Shown here: positions 7,734 to 16,293 of the stretch, in pieces | Layout: each line of letters opens with the position of its first letter | How positions within the stretch are numbered: the first letter of the stretch is position 1 | Assembly (NCBI GenBank): GCA_025363315.1 | Contig: JANYED010000203.1 | Coordinates: 1-41,977 of the forward strand | Direction: 5' to 3' | Source: Polaromonas sp. | GTDB lineage: Bacteria; Pseudomonadota; Gammaproteobacteria; Burkholderiales; Burkholderiaceae_C | Length of the DNA stretch: 41,977 nt | The notes under the pieces: model-generated | What the model was told of the DNA's origin: nothing | Databases searched by the model: none | Seen by the model: the letters and a program-made list of their open reading frames with translations, nothing else | Program-made: the position numbers and the translations under genes

Positions 7734-8882
7734 TCAACGCACCACTTTCCCATCCGGCGTGATGGTCACCAGGTCTACGGCGCGGACTGACTCGTACTTT
7801 TTGGCGCGCAGGTTGACTCTAAATCCACTCATGTCGTAGTCGGTCATGGACTCAAACGCTTTTTGCAATCCTGCTTTGTCTGGCTTGCCGCTACCAGACG
7901 CAGCGCGCCGCACGCCTTCGGCGAACGCGCGCGCGGCAACGTAGCCTTCTACGCTTTCGTAGCTGGGCGTTTGGTCAGTCTGGTTGAGCACGTCCAGATA
8001 TTCCTTGACCAGCGGCGTGCCGATGCTACGTGGCGAGGGCACGACCTGTGAAATAACGATGCCGCCGATTTCTTTGCCCAGCGCGGTATACAGGGGGTCA
8101 ATGCCGACGACGGAGAAAGTCAAGAACTGACCGCCATACCCAGCCTTTCGCGCCTTGCGAATAAACGCTGCTGATGAGTTAAACAGGCTGACTTGAACGA
8201 TGGCCTGGGGGTTAGCTTTCATCAGCGTGGCTACAGCCGCGTCGACCTTGTCGCTGTTGACGGGCGACAGCGCACTGGCTACCACTGCCGGGCGTTTCAG
8301 ATCAACCAATGCTTGCGTGATGGCGGCAATGCCGGCGCGGCCCATGGCGTCGTCTTCGGCAAACACGGCGATGCGGTCCTGGTTGAGCGTGGCGCAGTGG
8401 CGCACGACTTTGTAAGCCTCGTCAGATAAAGCGGGCCGCACATGAAACACATTGTTTGAACCGGCCTCGTGCAGCGTGTCTGAAGCCGCAAAGGGCGCAA
8501 AAAACGGTATGCCTGATGTTTTGGTCACGGCATAAGCGGCATCACAGCTGGCAGTACCGGCAAAGCCGAAAAGTGCGTCAACGCCCTCGTCTATCAACAG
8601 CTTGGCATTGGCAGCGGCTTTGGTGGCGCTGTAGCCGTCGTCAAGTGTTTTGAGCTCGATCTTGTAGCCAGCGGCGCCGTTTTTGGCGTTGATAGCGTCA
8701 AAGTACATCTTGGCACCATTGAAGTAGGCCAGGCCGATCTGGTCGGCTGCGCCGGTTAGTGGCACAGACTGCCCCAAGACTAGTTTGCGCCCGCTTTTGG
8801 CTTGGGCAAAAAGCGCCGGACTCGCCACCAGCGCGCTGCCAGACAAGCCGGTTCGAATGAATCTGCGGCGGTTGAAATGCAT
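7734..8882 (-). CDS. ABC transporter substrate-binding protein, branched-chain amino acid type
   Basis: A 382-residue protein of the periplasmic binding protein fold type I family (Peripla_BP_6, LivJ-like). The N-terminus NRRRFIRTG, followed by a hydrophobic stretch and FAQA, looks like a Tat signal rather than a plain Sec signal. The mature start KLVLGQSVPLTGA and the segments GYSATKAAANAKLLIDE and FHVRPALSDEAY are typical of the family, which binds amino acids, urea, short amides or aromatic acids for an ABC importer. No permease or ATPase gene is nearby, so it is an orphan binding protein and its ligand cannot be named. AAAGG about 8 bases before the ATG supports the start. Confidence 0.85.
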   Translation of the reverse strand: MHFNRRRFIRTGLSGSALVASPALFAQAKSGRKLVLGQSVPLTGAADQIGLAYFNGAKMYFDAINAKNGAAGYKIELKTLDDGYSATKAAANAKLLIDEGVDALFGFAGTASCDAAYAVTKTSGIPFFAPFAASDTLHEAGSNNVFHVRPALSDEAYKVVRHCATLNQDRIAVFAEDDAMGRAGIAAITQALVDLKRPAVVASALSPVNSDKVDAAVATLMKANPQAIVQVSLFNSSAAFIRKARKAGYGGQFLTFSVVGIDPLYTALGKEIGGIVISQVVPSPRSIGTPLVKEYLDVLNQTDQTPSYESVEGYVAARAFAEGVRRAASGSGKPDKAGLQKAFESMTDYDMSGFRVNLRAKKYESVRAVDLVTITPDGKVVR

Positions 8883-8968
8883 GACTTGACCTTTGGTTTT
8901 TGGGGTAACTCAAACCATGAGGGCAAGCACCTTTAATGCCGGACCAGATGCGTTTGCGGGCCGACTTG

Positions 8969-8998
8969 TGAAAATGTCACAAAATGTTGATATTTTCA
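8969..8998. promoter_or_regulatory. Inverted repeat upstream of the binding-protein gene
   Basis: TGAAAAT and ATTTTCA face each other with a 16-base spacer containing GTCACAAAATG. It could be an operator in the 256-base gap between dgt and the binding-protein gene; nothing else was seen in that gap. No known regulator motif was matched. Confidence 0.3.
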
Positions 8999-9138
8999 TT
9001 AGCCTAACGCCTGCGGGCCTTAAAAGCCAGACTGGCCATATGCCAAGACGTCATAAGCCTATGCCGCACTGGAAAACCGGATTTAACCGGCAGCAAACCC
9101 GCTGGGTTGGCCCAATCACGGTCAGCGCGCCGGCTTGC

Positions 9139-10359
9139 TCACGCCGCAAACATGGCCCGTCCGCTAAGCCGCTCATGCTCTTTTGCAGCAAAGCGGTCTG
9201 TCATGCCGGCAATGTAGTCGGCCACCCCGCGCTCGCGCTTGGCAGAGGGCGAATGCAGGATATCAGCGTCCAGTTTTTCGGTGTTTTCTGCCGTTTCGGC
9301 ACGCCGCATTTGCGCTGAGTCGGCCATATAGGCGGCAAATAATTCGCGTACGACTTGCTGGGCGGCCTCGGTTTTATCTAGCACGCGCGGGTGGCGGTAA
9401 AGGTTGTGAAGTAAAAAGTTTTTCAAAGCCGCTGACTGGGCAGCCATCGCAGGGCTGAACCGCACCAGCACCGCGTGCCGGCGCACAGCCGTCACGTCTG
9501 GCGGCACGGCTTGTTTTAATGCCTGACCAGTGGCGTGCATCACGTCGTACACCTGGGCACTGAGCATCAGGCGGATGGTTTCAAACAGCAGCCGGCGGCC
9601 TTTGAGAGCCGGGTGCGCCAGCAGGGCTTTGCGGCTGTGATACTGGAACAGTTCCACGCTTTGCAATTGCTCCAGGCTCAAAAGGCCGGAGCGCACACCG
9701 TCGTCAATGTCATGGGCGTTGTACGCAATCTCGTCAGCCAAGTTGGCCAGCTGCGCCTCCAGGCTGGGTTGCAGCCAGGGTGCGGGGCTACCCGCTTGAT
9801 CAATAAACCGCCGCGCCACACCGCCAGGCTCGCGCGCTTCGATGTGCCGGGCATTGCGGCGCGAACAATGCTTCAAAATCCCTTCGCGGGTCTCAAACGT
9901 GAGGTTCAGGCCGTCGTAGCTGGGGTAGCGTTCTTCAAGGCAATCCACCACGCGCAGGCTTTGCAGGTTGTGCTCAAACCCAGCGCTGTCCGGGTTGTGG
10001 TTCTTCAGGCATTCGTTGAGGGCATCTTGCCCGGCATGCCCGAACGGCGTGTGGCCTAGGTCATGCGCCAGCGCAATGGTTTCTACCAAGTCTTCGTTCA
10101 GGCGCAGGGTTCGGGCAATCGAGCGGCCGAGCTGGGCCACTTCCAGCGAATGCGTCAGGCGCGTGCGAAACAGGTCACCTTCGTGGTTCAAAAACACCTG
10201 GGTTTTGTAGACCAGGCGGCGAAACGCGGTGGAATGGACGATGCGGTCACGGTCGCGTTGAAAGTCAGACCGCGTCGGCGCTGGGGTTTCCACAAACCGC
10301 CGGCCTCGCGACTTTGCCGGGTCGCAGGCATAGGGCGCCAAAACAGATGCAAGAGCCAT
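9139..10359 (-). CDS. dgt: Deoxyguanosinetriphosphate triphosphohydrolase-like protein (HD domain)
   Basis: A 406-residue HD-domain enzyme. Metal ligands are visible as RLTHSLEVAQ (His70), LAHDLGHTPFGHAG (His99-Asp100) and NLADEIAYNAHD. The family splits dGTP or other dNTPs into the nucleoside and triphosphate and so trims dNTP pools; the length fits the type 2 dGTPase-like subfamily. It is downstream of aroB on the same strand with an 87-base spacer that contains a dispersed repeat. The order aroK-aroB-dgt after pilQ is a conserved arrangement in betaproteobacteria (established knowledge), so it is probably part of that transcription unit. Confidence 0.9.
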   Translation of the reverse strand: MALASVLAPYACDPAKSRGRRFVETPAPTRSDFQRDRDRIVHSTAFRRLVYKTQVFLNHEGDLFRTRLTHSLEVAQLGRSIARTLRLNEDLVETIALAHDLGHTPFGHAGQDALNECLKNHNPDSAGFEHNLQSLRVVDCLEERYPSYDGLNLTFETREGILKHCSRRNARHIEAREPGGVARRFIDQAGSPAPWLQPSLEAQLANLADEIAYNAHDIDDGVRSGLLSLEQLQSVELFQYHSRKALLAHPALKGRRLLFETIRLMLSAQVYDVMHATGQALKQAVPPDVTAVRRHAVLVRFSPAMAAQSAALKNFLLHNLYRHPRVLDKTEAAQQVVRELFAAYMADSAQMRRAETAENTEKLDADILHSPSAKRERGVADYIAGMTDRFAAKEHERLSGRAMFAA

Positions 10360-10384
10360 GTAAAGCGCCGTTTTAAGTGTTAAA

Positions 10385-10440
10385 TATGTCTCTAGGCCAA
10401 TAAATTCGGGCGCGAGCAGCTATTAAACGTATAGCAATTA
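10385..10440 (-). repeat. Dispersed hairpin repeat, copy 3
   Basis: On the minus strand AATAGCTGCTCGCGCCCG, loop, then TTGGCCTAGAGAC. It fills most of the aroB-dgt spacer. Confidence 0.75.
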
Positions 10441-10446
10441 AATACT

Positions 10447-11574
10447 TCAAGCGCAGCAAGTGTCAAGCACTTCCCGCACCAGTGCGGCAGGCGCAGGGCG
10501 CACAACAGCCTTGCCTGGCCCATCAATCAGTACAAAACGGATCTCGCCGGCTTCGGATTTTTTGTCGATCTGCATCAGGTCAAGGTAACGCCCGGCGTTG
10601 TCACGTTCGTCAAGAACGGGCCCTTTAACGGGCAGGCCGGCGCGTTCAATCAAGCGCGTCAGGCGCTCGACAAAAGCGCTGTCTACCAAACCCAGGCGCT
10701 GCGACAAATGCACCGCCATCACCATGCCGCAGCCCACGCCTTCGCCATGCAGCCAATGACCGTAGCCCAGGCCAGACTCGATGGCATGGCCAAAGGTGTG
10801 GCCAAAGTTCAAAATGGCGCGCAGCCCCTGTTCACGCTCGTCCTGGCCCACCACATGCGCCTTGATCTCGCAACTGCGCTGAATGGCCTGCGCGAGGGCG
10901 GCTGGCTCACTGGCCATCAGCGCATCGATATAGGTTTCAATCCAGTCGAAAAAGGCCATGTCGGCAATTGGGCCGTACTTGATGATCTCTGCCAGGCCAG
11001 CGCTCAACTCGCGCTTTGGCAAGGTTTTCAGCGCGTCTAGGTCGCACACCACCAGCTGTGGCTGGTAAAAAGAGCCAATCATGTTCTTACCCAGCGGGTG
11101 ATTGATGGCAGTTTTACCGCCAACGGATGAATCGACCTGCGCCAGCAGCGTTGTAGGCACCTGCACAAACGGGACGCCACGCATGTAGCTGGCAGCGGCA
11201 AAACCTGTCATGTCGCCTACCACACCACCGCCCAAGGCAAACAGCACGGTTTTGCGGTCACAGCCATTGCCCAGCAGCGCATCAAATATTCGTTGCAGCG
11301 TGGGCCAATCTTTGTGCGCTTCGCCATCGGGCAATTCCAGCAACAGAACCTTTGGGTAGCGTGCCTGCAAGGCGTTCTGCAGCTGCACGGCATACAGCGG
11401 CGCAACGGTGGTGTTGGAAACGATCAAGGCGGTGCTGGCATGCGGCACATGCTGGTAGGTTGACGCATGCCCGAGCAAGCCGGAACCGATGACGATGGGG
11501 TAGCTGCGGTCAGCCAGGGCGATGTGCACTTGCGCAGATGCGGTAGCGGAACGAAAAGGAGAGCTCACTTGCAT
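10447..11574 (-). CDS. aroB: 3-dehydroquinate synthase
   Basis: A 375-residue protein with the NAD-binding signature [11 protein letters not shown] (115-125), [16 protein letters not shown] and the metal-binding histidine segment [10 protein letters not shown] (about 257-266). It converts DAHP to 3-dehydroquinate, step two of the shikimate pathway, in the cytoplasm. The length is normal for the family. It follows aroK by 49 bases, and the pair is commonly cotranscribed. The ATG at 11574 gives a normal N-terminus for the family. Confidence 0.95.
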   Translation of the reverse strand: MQVSSPFRSATASAQVHIALADRSYPIVIGSGLLGHASTYQHVPHASTALIVSNTTVAPLYAVQLQNALQARYPKVLLLELPDGEAHKDWPTLQRIFDALLGNGCDRKTVLFALGGGVVGDMTGFAAASYMRGVPFVQVPTTLLAQVDSSVGGKTAINHPLGKNMIGSFYQPQLVVCDLDALKTLPKRELSAGLAEIIKYGPIADMAFFDWIETYIDALMASEPAALAQAIQRSCEIKAHVVGQDEREQGLRAILNFGHTFGHAIESGLGYGHWLHGEGVGCGMVMAVHLSQRLGLVDSAFVERLTRLIERAGLPVKGPVLDERDNAGRYLDLMQIDKKSEAGEIRFVLIDGPGKAVVRPAPAALVREVLDTCCA

Positions 11575-11623
11575 GCTTGAAGTGTAGGCGCTGAATTTTC
11601 AAGCTCATGCCCCGCACGCACTT

Positions 11624-12214
11624 TTAGCGCTGCTCAGTGACAAGACCGGCCAGCTCCAGCTGCATCAAAATCGTATGAACAAGGGTTGACACCGAGGGCC
11701 GACCTGTTTCAATAACAAACTGCGCCGCCTCGCGGTAGAGCGGATCGCGAACCGCGTAAAGCTCGATCAGGCGCGCCAACGGGTCGGCCACTTGCAGCAG
11801 CGGCCGGTTTTGGTCGTGACGCAACCGCCTGAAAACCTCATCAGGTGCGGAGTGCAGGTATACCGTGTGGCAGCGCTGGCGCAAGTTGTCGCGGCTGGTT
11901 TGCCTTAAAACCACGCCGCCGCCAGTTGACAGCACGCAGCCGGCATTTTGAGTGAGATCACCGATCACCTCCTGCTCAATATCGCGGAAAGCGTCTTCGC
12001 CTTCCCGCTCGAAAAACTCACGTATCGACACGCCAATACGCCGCTCGATGATGTTGTCGGAGTCGAAAAACCGGACGTCAAGCCGTCGGGCCAATTGCCG
12101 GCCAATCGTCGACTTGCCTGAGCCCGGCAAGCCGACGAAGGCGATGGCGATGGCGATGGCGACGGATGCGGGATTCAATTTTTTAAGGCCGGGCACAGGG
12201 CATATTGCCCGCAA
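11624..12214 (-). CDS. aroK: Shikimate kinase
   Basis: Walker A GLPGSGKST (28-36), shikimate-binding FDSDN (50-54) and TGGGVV are all present, followed by the lid with RLRHDQNRPLL. It phosphorylates shikimate at O3. The N-terminus is unusual: homologues start just before the P-loop strand, but here no in-frame ATG exists. Candidate starts are TTG at 12214, GTG at 12196 and TTG at 12175. The strand before the P-loop is encoded by a hexanucleotide tandem repeat (12141-12170) that gives an Ala-Ile run. The true start is uncertain; the enzyme identity is not. It follows pilQ by 17 bases. Confidence 0.92.
   Translation of the reverse strand: MRAICPVPGLKKLNPASVAIAIAIAFVGLPGSGKSTIGRQLARRLDVRFFDSDNIIERRIGVSIREFFEREGEDAFRDIEQEVIGDLTQNAGCVLSTGGGVVLRQTSRDNLRQRCHTVYLHSAPDEVFRRLRHDQNRPLLQVADPLARLIELYAVRDPLYREAAQFVIETGRPSVSTLVHTILMQLELAGLVTEQR
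12141..12170. repeat. Hexanucleotide tandem repeat inside aroK
   Basis: Four exact GCGATG units plus a GCGACG variant. On the coding strand they read Ile-Ala repeats in the first beta strand of AroK. Changes in copy number would stay in frame. Confidence 0.85.
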
Positions 12215-12231
12215 ACCCGAGACCCGCTTAG

Positions 12232-14397
12232 TTAACGCAGCGGTGCGCCATTGGTCAAGGTTTTGGGCGTGATGAACACCAGCAGCTCAGACTTGGTGGC
12301 GGTACGCGTTTTTTGCTTGAAGAGGTTGCCAAGAACCGGCAAATCGCCAAAAAATGGCGTTTTGGTTTCGTCGTCGCGATCAGCTTGTTCGTAGATGCCC
12401 CCTATCACCACCGTTCCGCCATTTTCGACGAGCACTTGAGTCTGAATGTGCTTTGTGTTGATGGCAAAGCCGTTGGCAGTAGATTGACCCACGCTGTCTT
12501 TGTTCACGTCAACATTGAGGATGATATTGCCTTCGGGGGTGATTTGCGGAGTAACTTCAAGTTTCAGATTGGCTTTGCGAAACGCAATTGACGTGGCGCC
12601 ACTCGAGGTCGCCTGCTGGTAGGGCAGCTCTGTGCCCTGCTCGATCAACGCTTTTACCTGATCGGCAGTAACGATGCGCGGGCTCGACACAATTTTGCCC
12701 CTGCCATCCGATTCAGCAGCCGAAATCTCAAGATTGAGCAGTCTTGACAAGCTAGACGAAAAAAGGGAGATGGCGAAGGTGGATGCAGGAAATCCGTTTT
12801 GACCCAACGCGGGCAGGTTGATGAAGTCGCCACTGTTGGTGCCGAAGTTTCCACCAAGCGGTGGCGCGGTTCCAACAGGGATATTTGGGGCGATATAGGT
12901 TGAGCCGAATTGCGAATTATTGCTGTTGTTAACTGTAATGGGCCTGCCACCCAATCGGACGCCCAGTGACTTGCCAAACGAATCTGAAGCCTCAACGATC
13001 CGCGCTTCAATCAACACCTGCCGAACCGGAATGTCGAGCTTGGCGATCAACGCCTGAACCTGCTCGAGTTTTGAAGGGATGTCCGTCACAAACAGCTGAT
13101 TGGTGCGCGCCTCTGCCAGCGCACTACCGCGGGCGGACAGGATTCGACTGGCGCCAGTCGTTCCGGTTGTCACTCCTCTGAGGGCGGTTGCAATATCCAC
13201 CGCTTTTGCGTAGTTGAGCCTGAAATCCTGGGTGCGCAGAGGTTCGAGGTTTTCGACCGCGTTTTTAGACTCCAGCTCCTGCTTCTCCTTAGCGATCAGC
13301 TCGTCTTTCGGGGCAATCAACAGCACGTTGCCAGTCTTGCGCATGCCCAGGCCTCTGGCCTGCAAAATAATGTCCAGCGCCTGGTCCCACGGCACATCTT
13401 TCAAACGCAGCGTCACGGCACCCGTCACAGTGTCGGATGCGACGATGTTGAAATTGGTAAAGTCGGCAATCACTTGCAGAAGTGAGCGGATTTCGATGTT
13501 CTGGAAATTCAATGACAGTTTTTCCCCGGCGTATCCTGGGCCCTGGGTTAACTTGTTGGCGTCAATTTTTTGTTGCCTGACTTCCACCACAAACTGGTTG
13601 TCACTTTGGTAGGCACTGTGCTCCCACAAACCCTTGGGCTCGATCACCATGCGGACTCTGTCGCCCGTTTGAAAGGTGGTGACGCTCTGCACTGGGGTGC
13701 CAAAATCAGACACGTCAAGTTTGCGTCGAAGGCCTTCGGGCAACGCCGTCTTGAGAAACTCAACGACCAGGGTTTGACCTTGTTGGCGGATATCCACACC
13801 GACCTGGTTGTTGGGCAAGTCAACGACGATTCGCCCCGAATTGTCTGTGCCGCGCCGGAAGTCGAGGTCTTTCAAAGGCAAGATGTCACGGTTGCGATTT
13901 TCGGCAAATGCAGGCGGGGCAATGGCGCTGGGGGCGGTGGCCACTACCGGGTCAAGCGTGATGAAAAGCGATTTGCCTTGAATTTCAGCTTTGTATGCAG
14001 TGGCGGCTTTTAAATTCAAAACTACCCGCGTGCGCTCTCCGGCCTGCACCACATTGGCCGAGCGCAGGTTGCCCAGATTCATGTCTACGGCGGTTCGGCC
14101 CATGGCGTTGGAAACGCCAGGAAAATCAAGCGCGATACGGGCTGGAGTTTGAATGCTAAAACCAGTTGGAACAGCCGTTAAAGGTTCGGTCAGGTCAATG
14201 CGAATCACTTCAGAGCCGCCCCGCACAGAGCCAGCCACGGACTGGATGGCGTTCGTGCCTTGTGACTGGGCTGCGGGAGTGAGCAAAAAAAACAGCGTGA
14301 TCAAAAACGCCTGCTTTGTGATCGTCGTCATGTCCCGCAAAAACCGCCATGCCGTTGACGCACCGCCTGCTTGTATAAAACCTGCGTGCTTGTTCAT
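12232..14397 (-). CDS. pilQ: Type IV pilus secretin
   Basis: A 721-residue outer-membrane secretin. In order: a long signal peptide ending near AAQSQ, two AMIN domains (about 50-150 and 175-270) that bind peptidoglycan, an STN/N0 domain (LSLNFQNIEIRSLLQVIADF), an N1 domain (FRLNYAKAVDIATALRG) and the secretin core with SPRIVTADQVKALIEQGTE and a C-terminal FFGDLPVLGNLF. Twelve or more copies form the gated channel through which the pilus leaves. The ATG overlaps the pilP stop by four bases (ATGA), so translation is probably coupled. Confidence 0.95.
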   Translation of the reverse strand: MNKHAGFIQAGGASTAWRFLRDMTTITKQAFLITLFFLLTPAAQSQGTNAIQSVAGSVRGGSEVIRIDLTEPLTAVPTGFSIQTPARIALDFPGVSNAMGRTAVDMNLGNLRSANVVQAGERTRVVLNLKAATAYKAEIQGKSLFITLDPVVATAPSAIAPPAFAENRNRDILPLKDLDFRRGTDNSGRIVVDLPNNQVGVDIRQQGQTLVVEFLKTALPEGLRRKLDVSDFGTPVQSVTTFQTGDRVRMVIEPKGLWEHSAYQSDNQFVVEVRQQKIDANKLTQGPGYAGEKLSLNFQNIEIRSLLQVIADFTNFNIVASDTVTGAVTLRLKDVPWDQALDIILQARGLGMRKTGNVLLIAPKDELIAKEKQELESKNAVENLEPLRTQDFRLNYAKAVDIATALRGVTTGTTGASRILSARGSALAEARTNQLFVTDIPSKLEQVQALIAKLDIPVRQVLIEARIVEASDSFGKSLGVRLGGRPITVNNSNNSQFGSTYIAPNIPVGTAPPLGGNFGTNSGDFINLPALGQNGFPASTFAISLFSSSLSRLLNLEISAAESDGRGKIVSSPRIVTADQVKALIEQGTELPYQQATSSGATSIAFRKANLKLEVTPQITPEGNIILNVDVNKDSVGQSTANGFAINTKHIQTQVLVENGGTVVIGGIYEQADRDDETKTPFFGDLPVLGNLFKQKTRTATKSELLVFITPKTLTNGAPLR

Positions 14398-14942
14398 TTT
14401 GTTACCTCTTGAAGCTGTAAAGTCGCTGTCCGTTCAATCCATTCACCAGCAGCGTCCTGGACGATCTCACGCAGGCTGATGCCTGTTTCGGAAACCTTTG
14501 TGATTTTTCCGAAGTTCTGGCCCAGATAGTTACCCACCCGGACCTGGTAAAGCAAGTTGTCAACCCGTACCAAGGCGACAGGTTGCCCAACCTTGACGAG
14601 GCTGCCGACCATGGCAACTGCATCCAGCGGGGAAGCCTCCAGCGGCTCTTTGCGGCGTGCCAGTTCCGGGGCAATCAGGGCTGCGTTGGCAGTTGCCTGG
14701 TTTGAGTCTCGCTTGAGCGCTTGTGCCAACTTCTGACTGCTAAACGGCTCGACCGACGCTTCCTCGGCGTACGCTTGCGGCGTAAATTTTGTCGGCTCGG
14801 GCAAACGTTCGACTTTTGGTCTGGTCTGGTTGCGCTGCTCGGTCATCCACTGTTGCAATTGCTCTTCGTCAGACGCGCTGCAGCCCGCCAGAAGTGACAG
14901 GCAGAACATGCAAAGGGTTAGATGTTGACGGCTGACGGTCAT
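14394..14942 (-). CDS. pilP: Type IV pilus inner-membrane lipoprotein
   Basis: A 182-residue lipoprotein precursor with lipobox LLAGC (Cys21), a flexible Gln/Arg-rich linker, and a C-terminal beta domain containing VRVDNLLYQVRVGNYLGQNFG, whose GNYLG turn is typical of PilP. It joins the PilN-PilO dimer to the N0 domain of PilQ in the alignment complex. Four-base overlaps with pilO upstream and pilQ downstream show tight coupling in the pilMNOPQ operon. Confidence 0.94.
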   Translation of the reverse strand: MTVSRQHLTLCMFCLSLLAGCSASDEEQLQQWMTEQRNQTRPKVERLPEPTKFTPQAYAEEASVEPFSSQKLAQALKRDSNQATANAALIAPELARRKEPLEASPLDAVAMVGSLVKVGQPVALVRVDNLLYQVRVGNYLGQNFGKITKVSETGISLREIVQDAAGEWIERTATLQLQEVTK

Positions 14943-15616
14943 TTTTTATCGCCCTTGCCTGGAGCTGCTGCCTTGCGCTGCAACGCCACTTCTTCACTGT
15001 CCAGATAGCGGAAAGTTTTAGCTGTAGTGTCCATCGTCAGCGTTCCTTCTTTGGACGGTGTCAACGTCAAATTGTTGAGCGTCACAATCCTGGACAGATT
15101 GGCAATGTCAGCCGCAAAAGCGCCCATGTCGTGGTAGCGACCTGTGACACGCACAGCGATCGGCAACTCGGCGTAGTATTCCTTGACGCTGACTTGGCCC
15201 GGCCGGAACAACTCAAACTGCAAGCTGCGCCCCAAACCAGCCTGGTTGATGTCAGACAGCAGTGCATCCATTTCAGCTTTGCTGGGTAACTGCTTTTCAA
15301 TTTGGGTGACGTACTGCTGAACCTGCTCGCGCTGCTTTCTCAAAGCATCAAGGCTGGCGGCCTGTCCCAGCTTTTTGGTGAAGTCATCGCGAAGTTTGAC
15401 TTCCGTGGCGCGCTCTGCTGTCAATTCATCGTCAGACGCGCTGAGCCACGCAAACCAGAGCGCGACGATCACAACCACCGCCACAGCGACGCATAACAGG
15501 TAACGTGGCAGTGCGGGCCATGAAGGCGGGTCGTTCGGGTTGAGCCCGACAAATTGCGCTTTCAAAGTGTCTTTCACACCAGCGAGATCAAGCTCTAATT
15601 TTGGAATTTTTGCCAT
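14939..15616 (-). CDS. pilO: Type IV pilus inner-membrane assembly protein PilO
   Basis: A 225-residue protein with one membrane helix (about 34-55, LLCVAVAVVVIVALWFAW), a periplasmic coiled coil (about 65-115) and a ferredoxin-like PilO domain containing LFRPGQ and EYYAELPIAVRVTGRYH. It pairs with PilN to couple the cytoplasmic motor platform to PilP and PilQ. The stop overlaps the pilP start by four bases; the gap from pilN is 11 bases. Confidence 0.93.
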   Translation of the reverse strand: MAKIPKLELDLAGVKDTLKAQFVGLNPNDPPSWPALPRYLLCVAVAVVVIVALWFAWLSASDDELTAERATEVKLRDDFTKKLGQAASLDALRKQREQVQQYVTQIEKQLPSKAEMDALLSDINQAGLGRSLQFELFRPGQVSVKEYYAELPIAVRVTGRYHDMGAFAADIANLSRIVTLNNLTLTPSKEGTLTMDTTAKTFRYLDSEEVALQRKAAAPGKGDKK

Positions 15617-15627
15617 AAATCTCTGCC

Positions 15628-16293
15628 TCAGATTTTCGCAGCGCTGGCGGCTGGCTGCGGAGGTTTTGCGGCAGGGGACGCCGATGTTGCAGGCGTTGCA
15701 ACTGCCGCCGAAGCCGATGTTTTTGGCTGATCGCTGGCACGCTTGAGAGACACCCGCATCGAAAAGTTGGACACCCGCCGCTGGTCGCGCGCCGTCAAGG
15801 CAACGCTGGAAGCGGTGATTTCGACCAGTTCGGGCCGCGTCAGCCAGGGGCTGTTGTTGGCCAAATTACGCAGCAACTCCGACACCCGCTCGTTGGACTG
15901 CGCAACGCCCGTCATCAAAACGAGCTGGTTGTCCTGCTTCATGCTGGTGATGTAGACACCGTCTGGCAGTTGCTTGACCAGTTCTGTCAGCAAATAAACC
16001 GGAAGATTGCGGTTACCCTGCAGTTCTTCGACAGCACTTTGCCTTGCGCGAAGGGCCGCAATTTCCTGCTGCAGCCCGGCAATGTCCTTGATTTGACCTT
16101 CGAGCTTGGTGATCTCTCTTTTCAGAATCGTGTTTTTGTCTCGTTGGCCAGAAATTTGGGCCTGGTACCAAGAGTAAACACCCCCACAGACAAGCCCGCC
16201 AATAAGCGCTGCAATACCCAGCGTGATGAAAAAGAATTCACGCTTTTGCTTGCGGGCCACCTCTCGGTGCGGCAACAAGTTGATCAAAATCAC
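15628..16293 (-). CDS. pilN: Type IV pilus inner-membrane assembly protein PilN
   Basis: The 221-residue product starts VILINLLPHREVARKQKR, whose INLLPHRE sequence is the short cytoplasmic tail that docks in the groove of PilM. One membrane helix (about 22-40) and a periplasmic coiled coil follow, then the PilN domain with VYITSMKQDNQLVLMTGVAQS. The GTG at 16293 was chosen over the upstream ATG at 16323: it has a strong GGAGG site at the right distance, it overlaps the pilM stop by four bases (GTGA) as the other genes of this operon do, and it places the conserved motif at the N-terminus. The C-terminal tail is Ala/Pro-rich. Confidence 0.92.
   Translation of the reverse strand: MILINLLPHREVARKQKREFFFITLGIAALIGGLVCGGVYSWYQAQISGQRDKNTILKREITKLEGQIKDIAGLQQEIAALRARQSAVEELQGNRNLPVYLLTELVKQLPDGVYITSMKQDNQLVLMTGVAQSNERVSELLRNLANNSPWLTRPELVEITASSVALTARDQRRVSNFSMRVSLKRASDQPKTSASAAVATPATSASPAAKPPQPAASAAKI

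Noticed and set aside
8893-9318. Open frame in the gap upstream of the binding-protein gene
   Set aside because: It runs into dgt on the opposite strand, has no ribosome site and no recognisable domain.
9535-10059. A 174-codon frame antisense to dgt
   Set aside because: Opposite a gene with intact HD motifs; no independent support.
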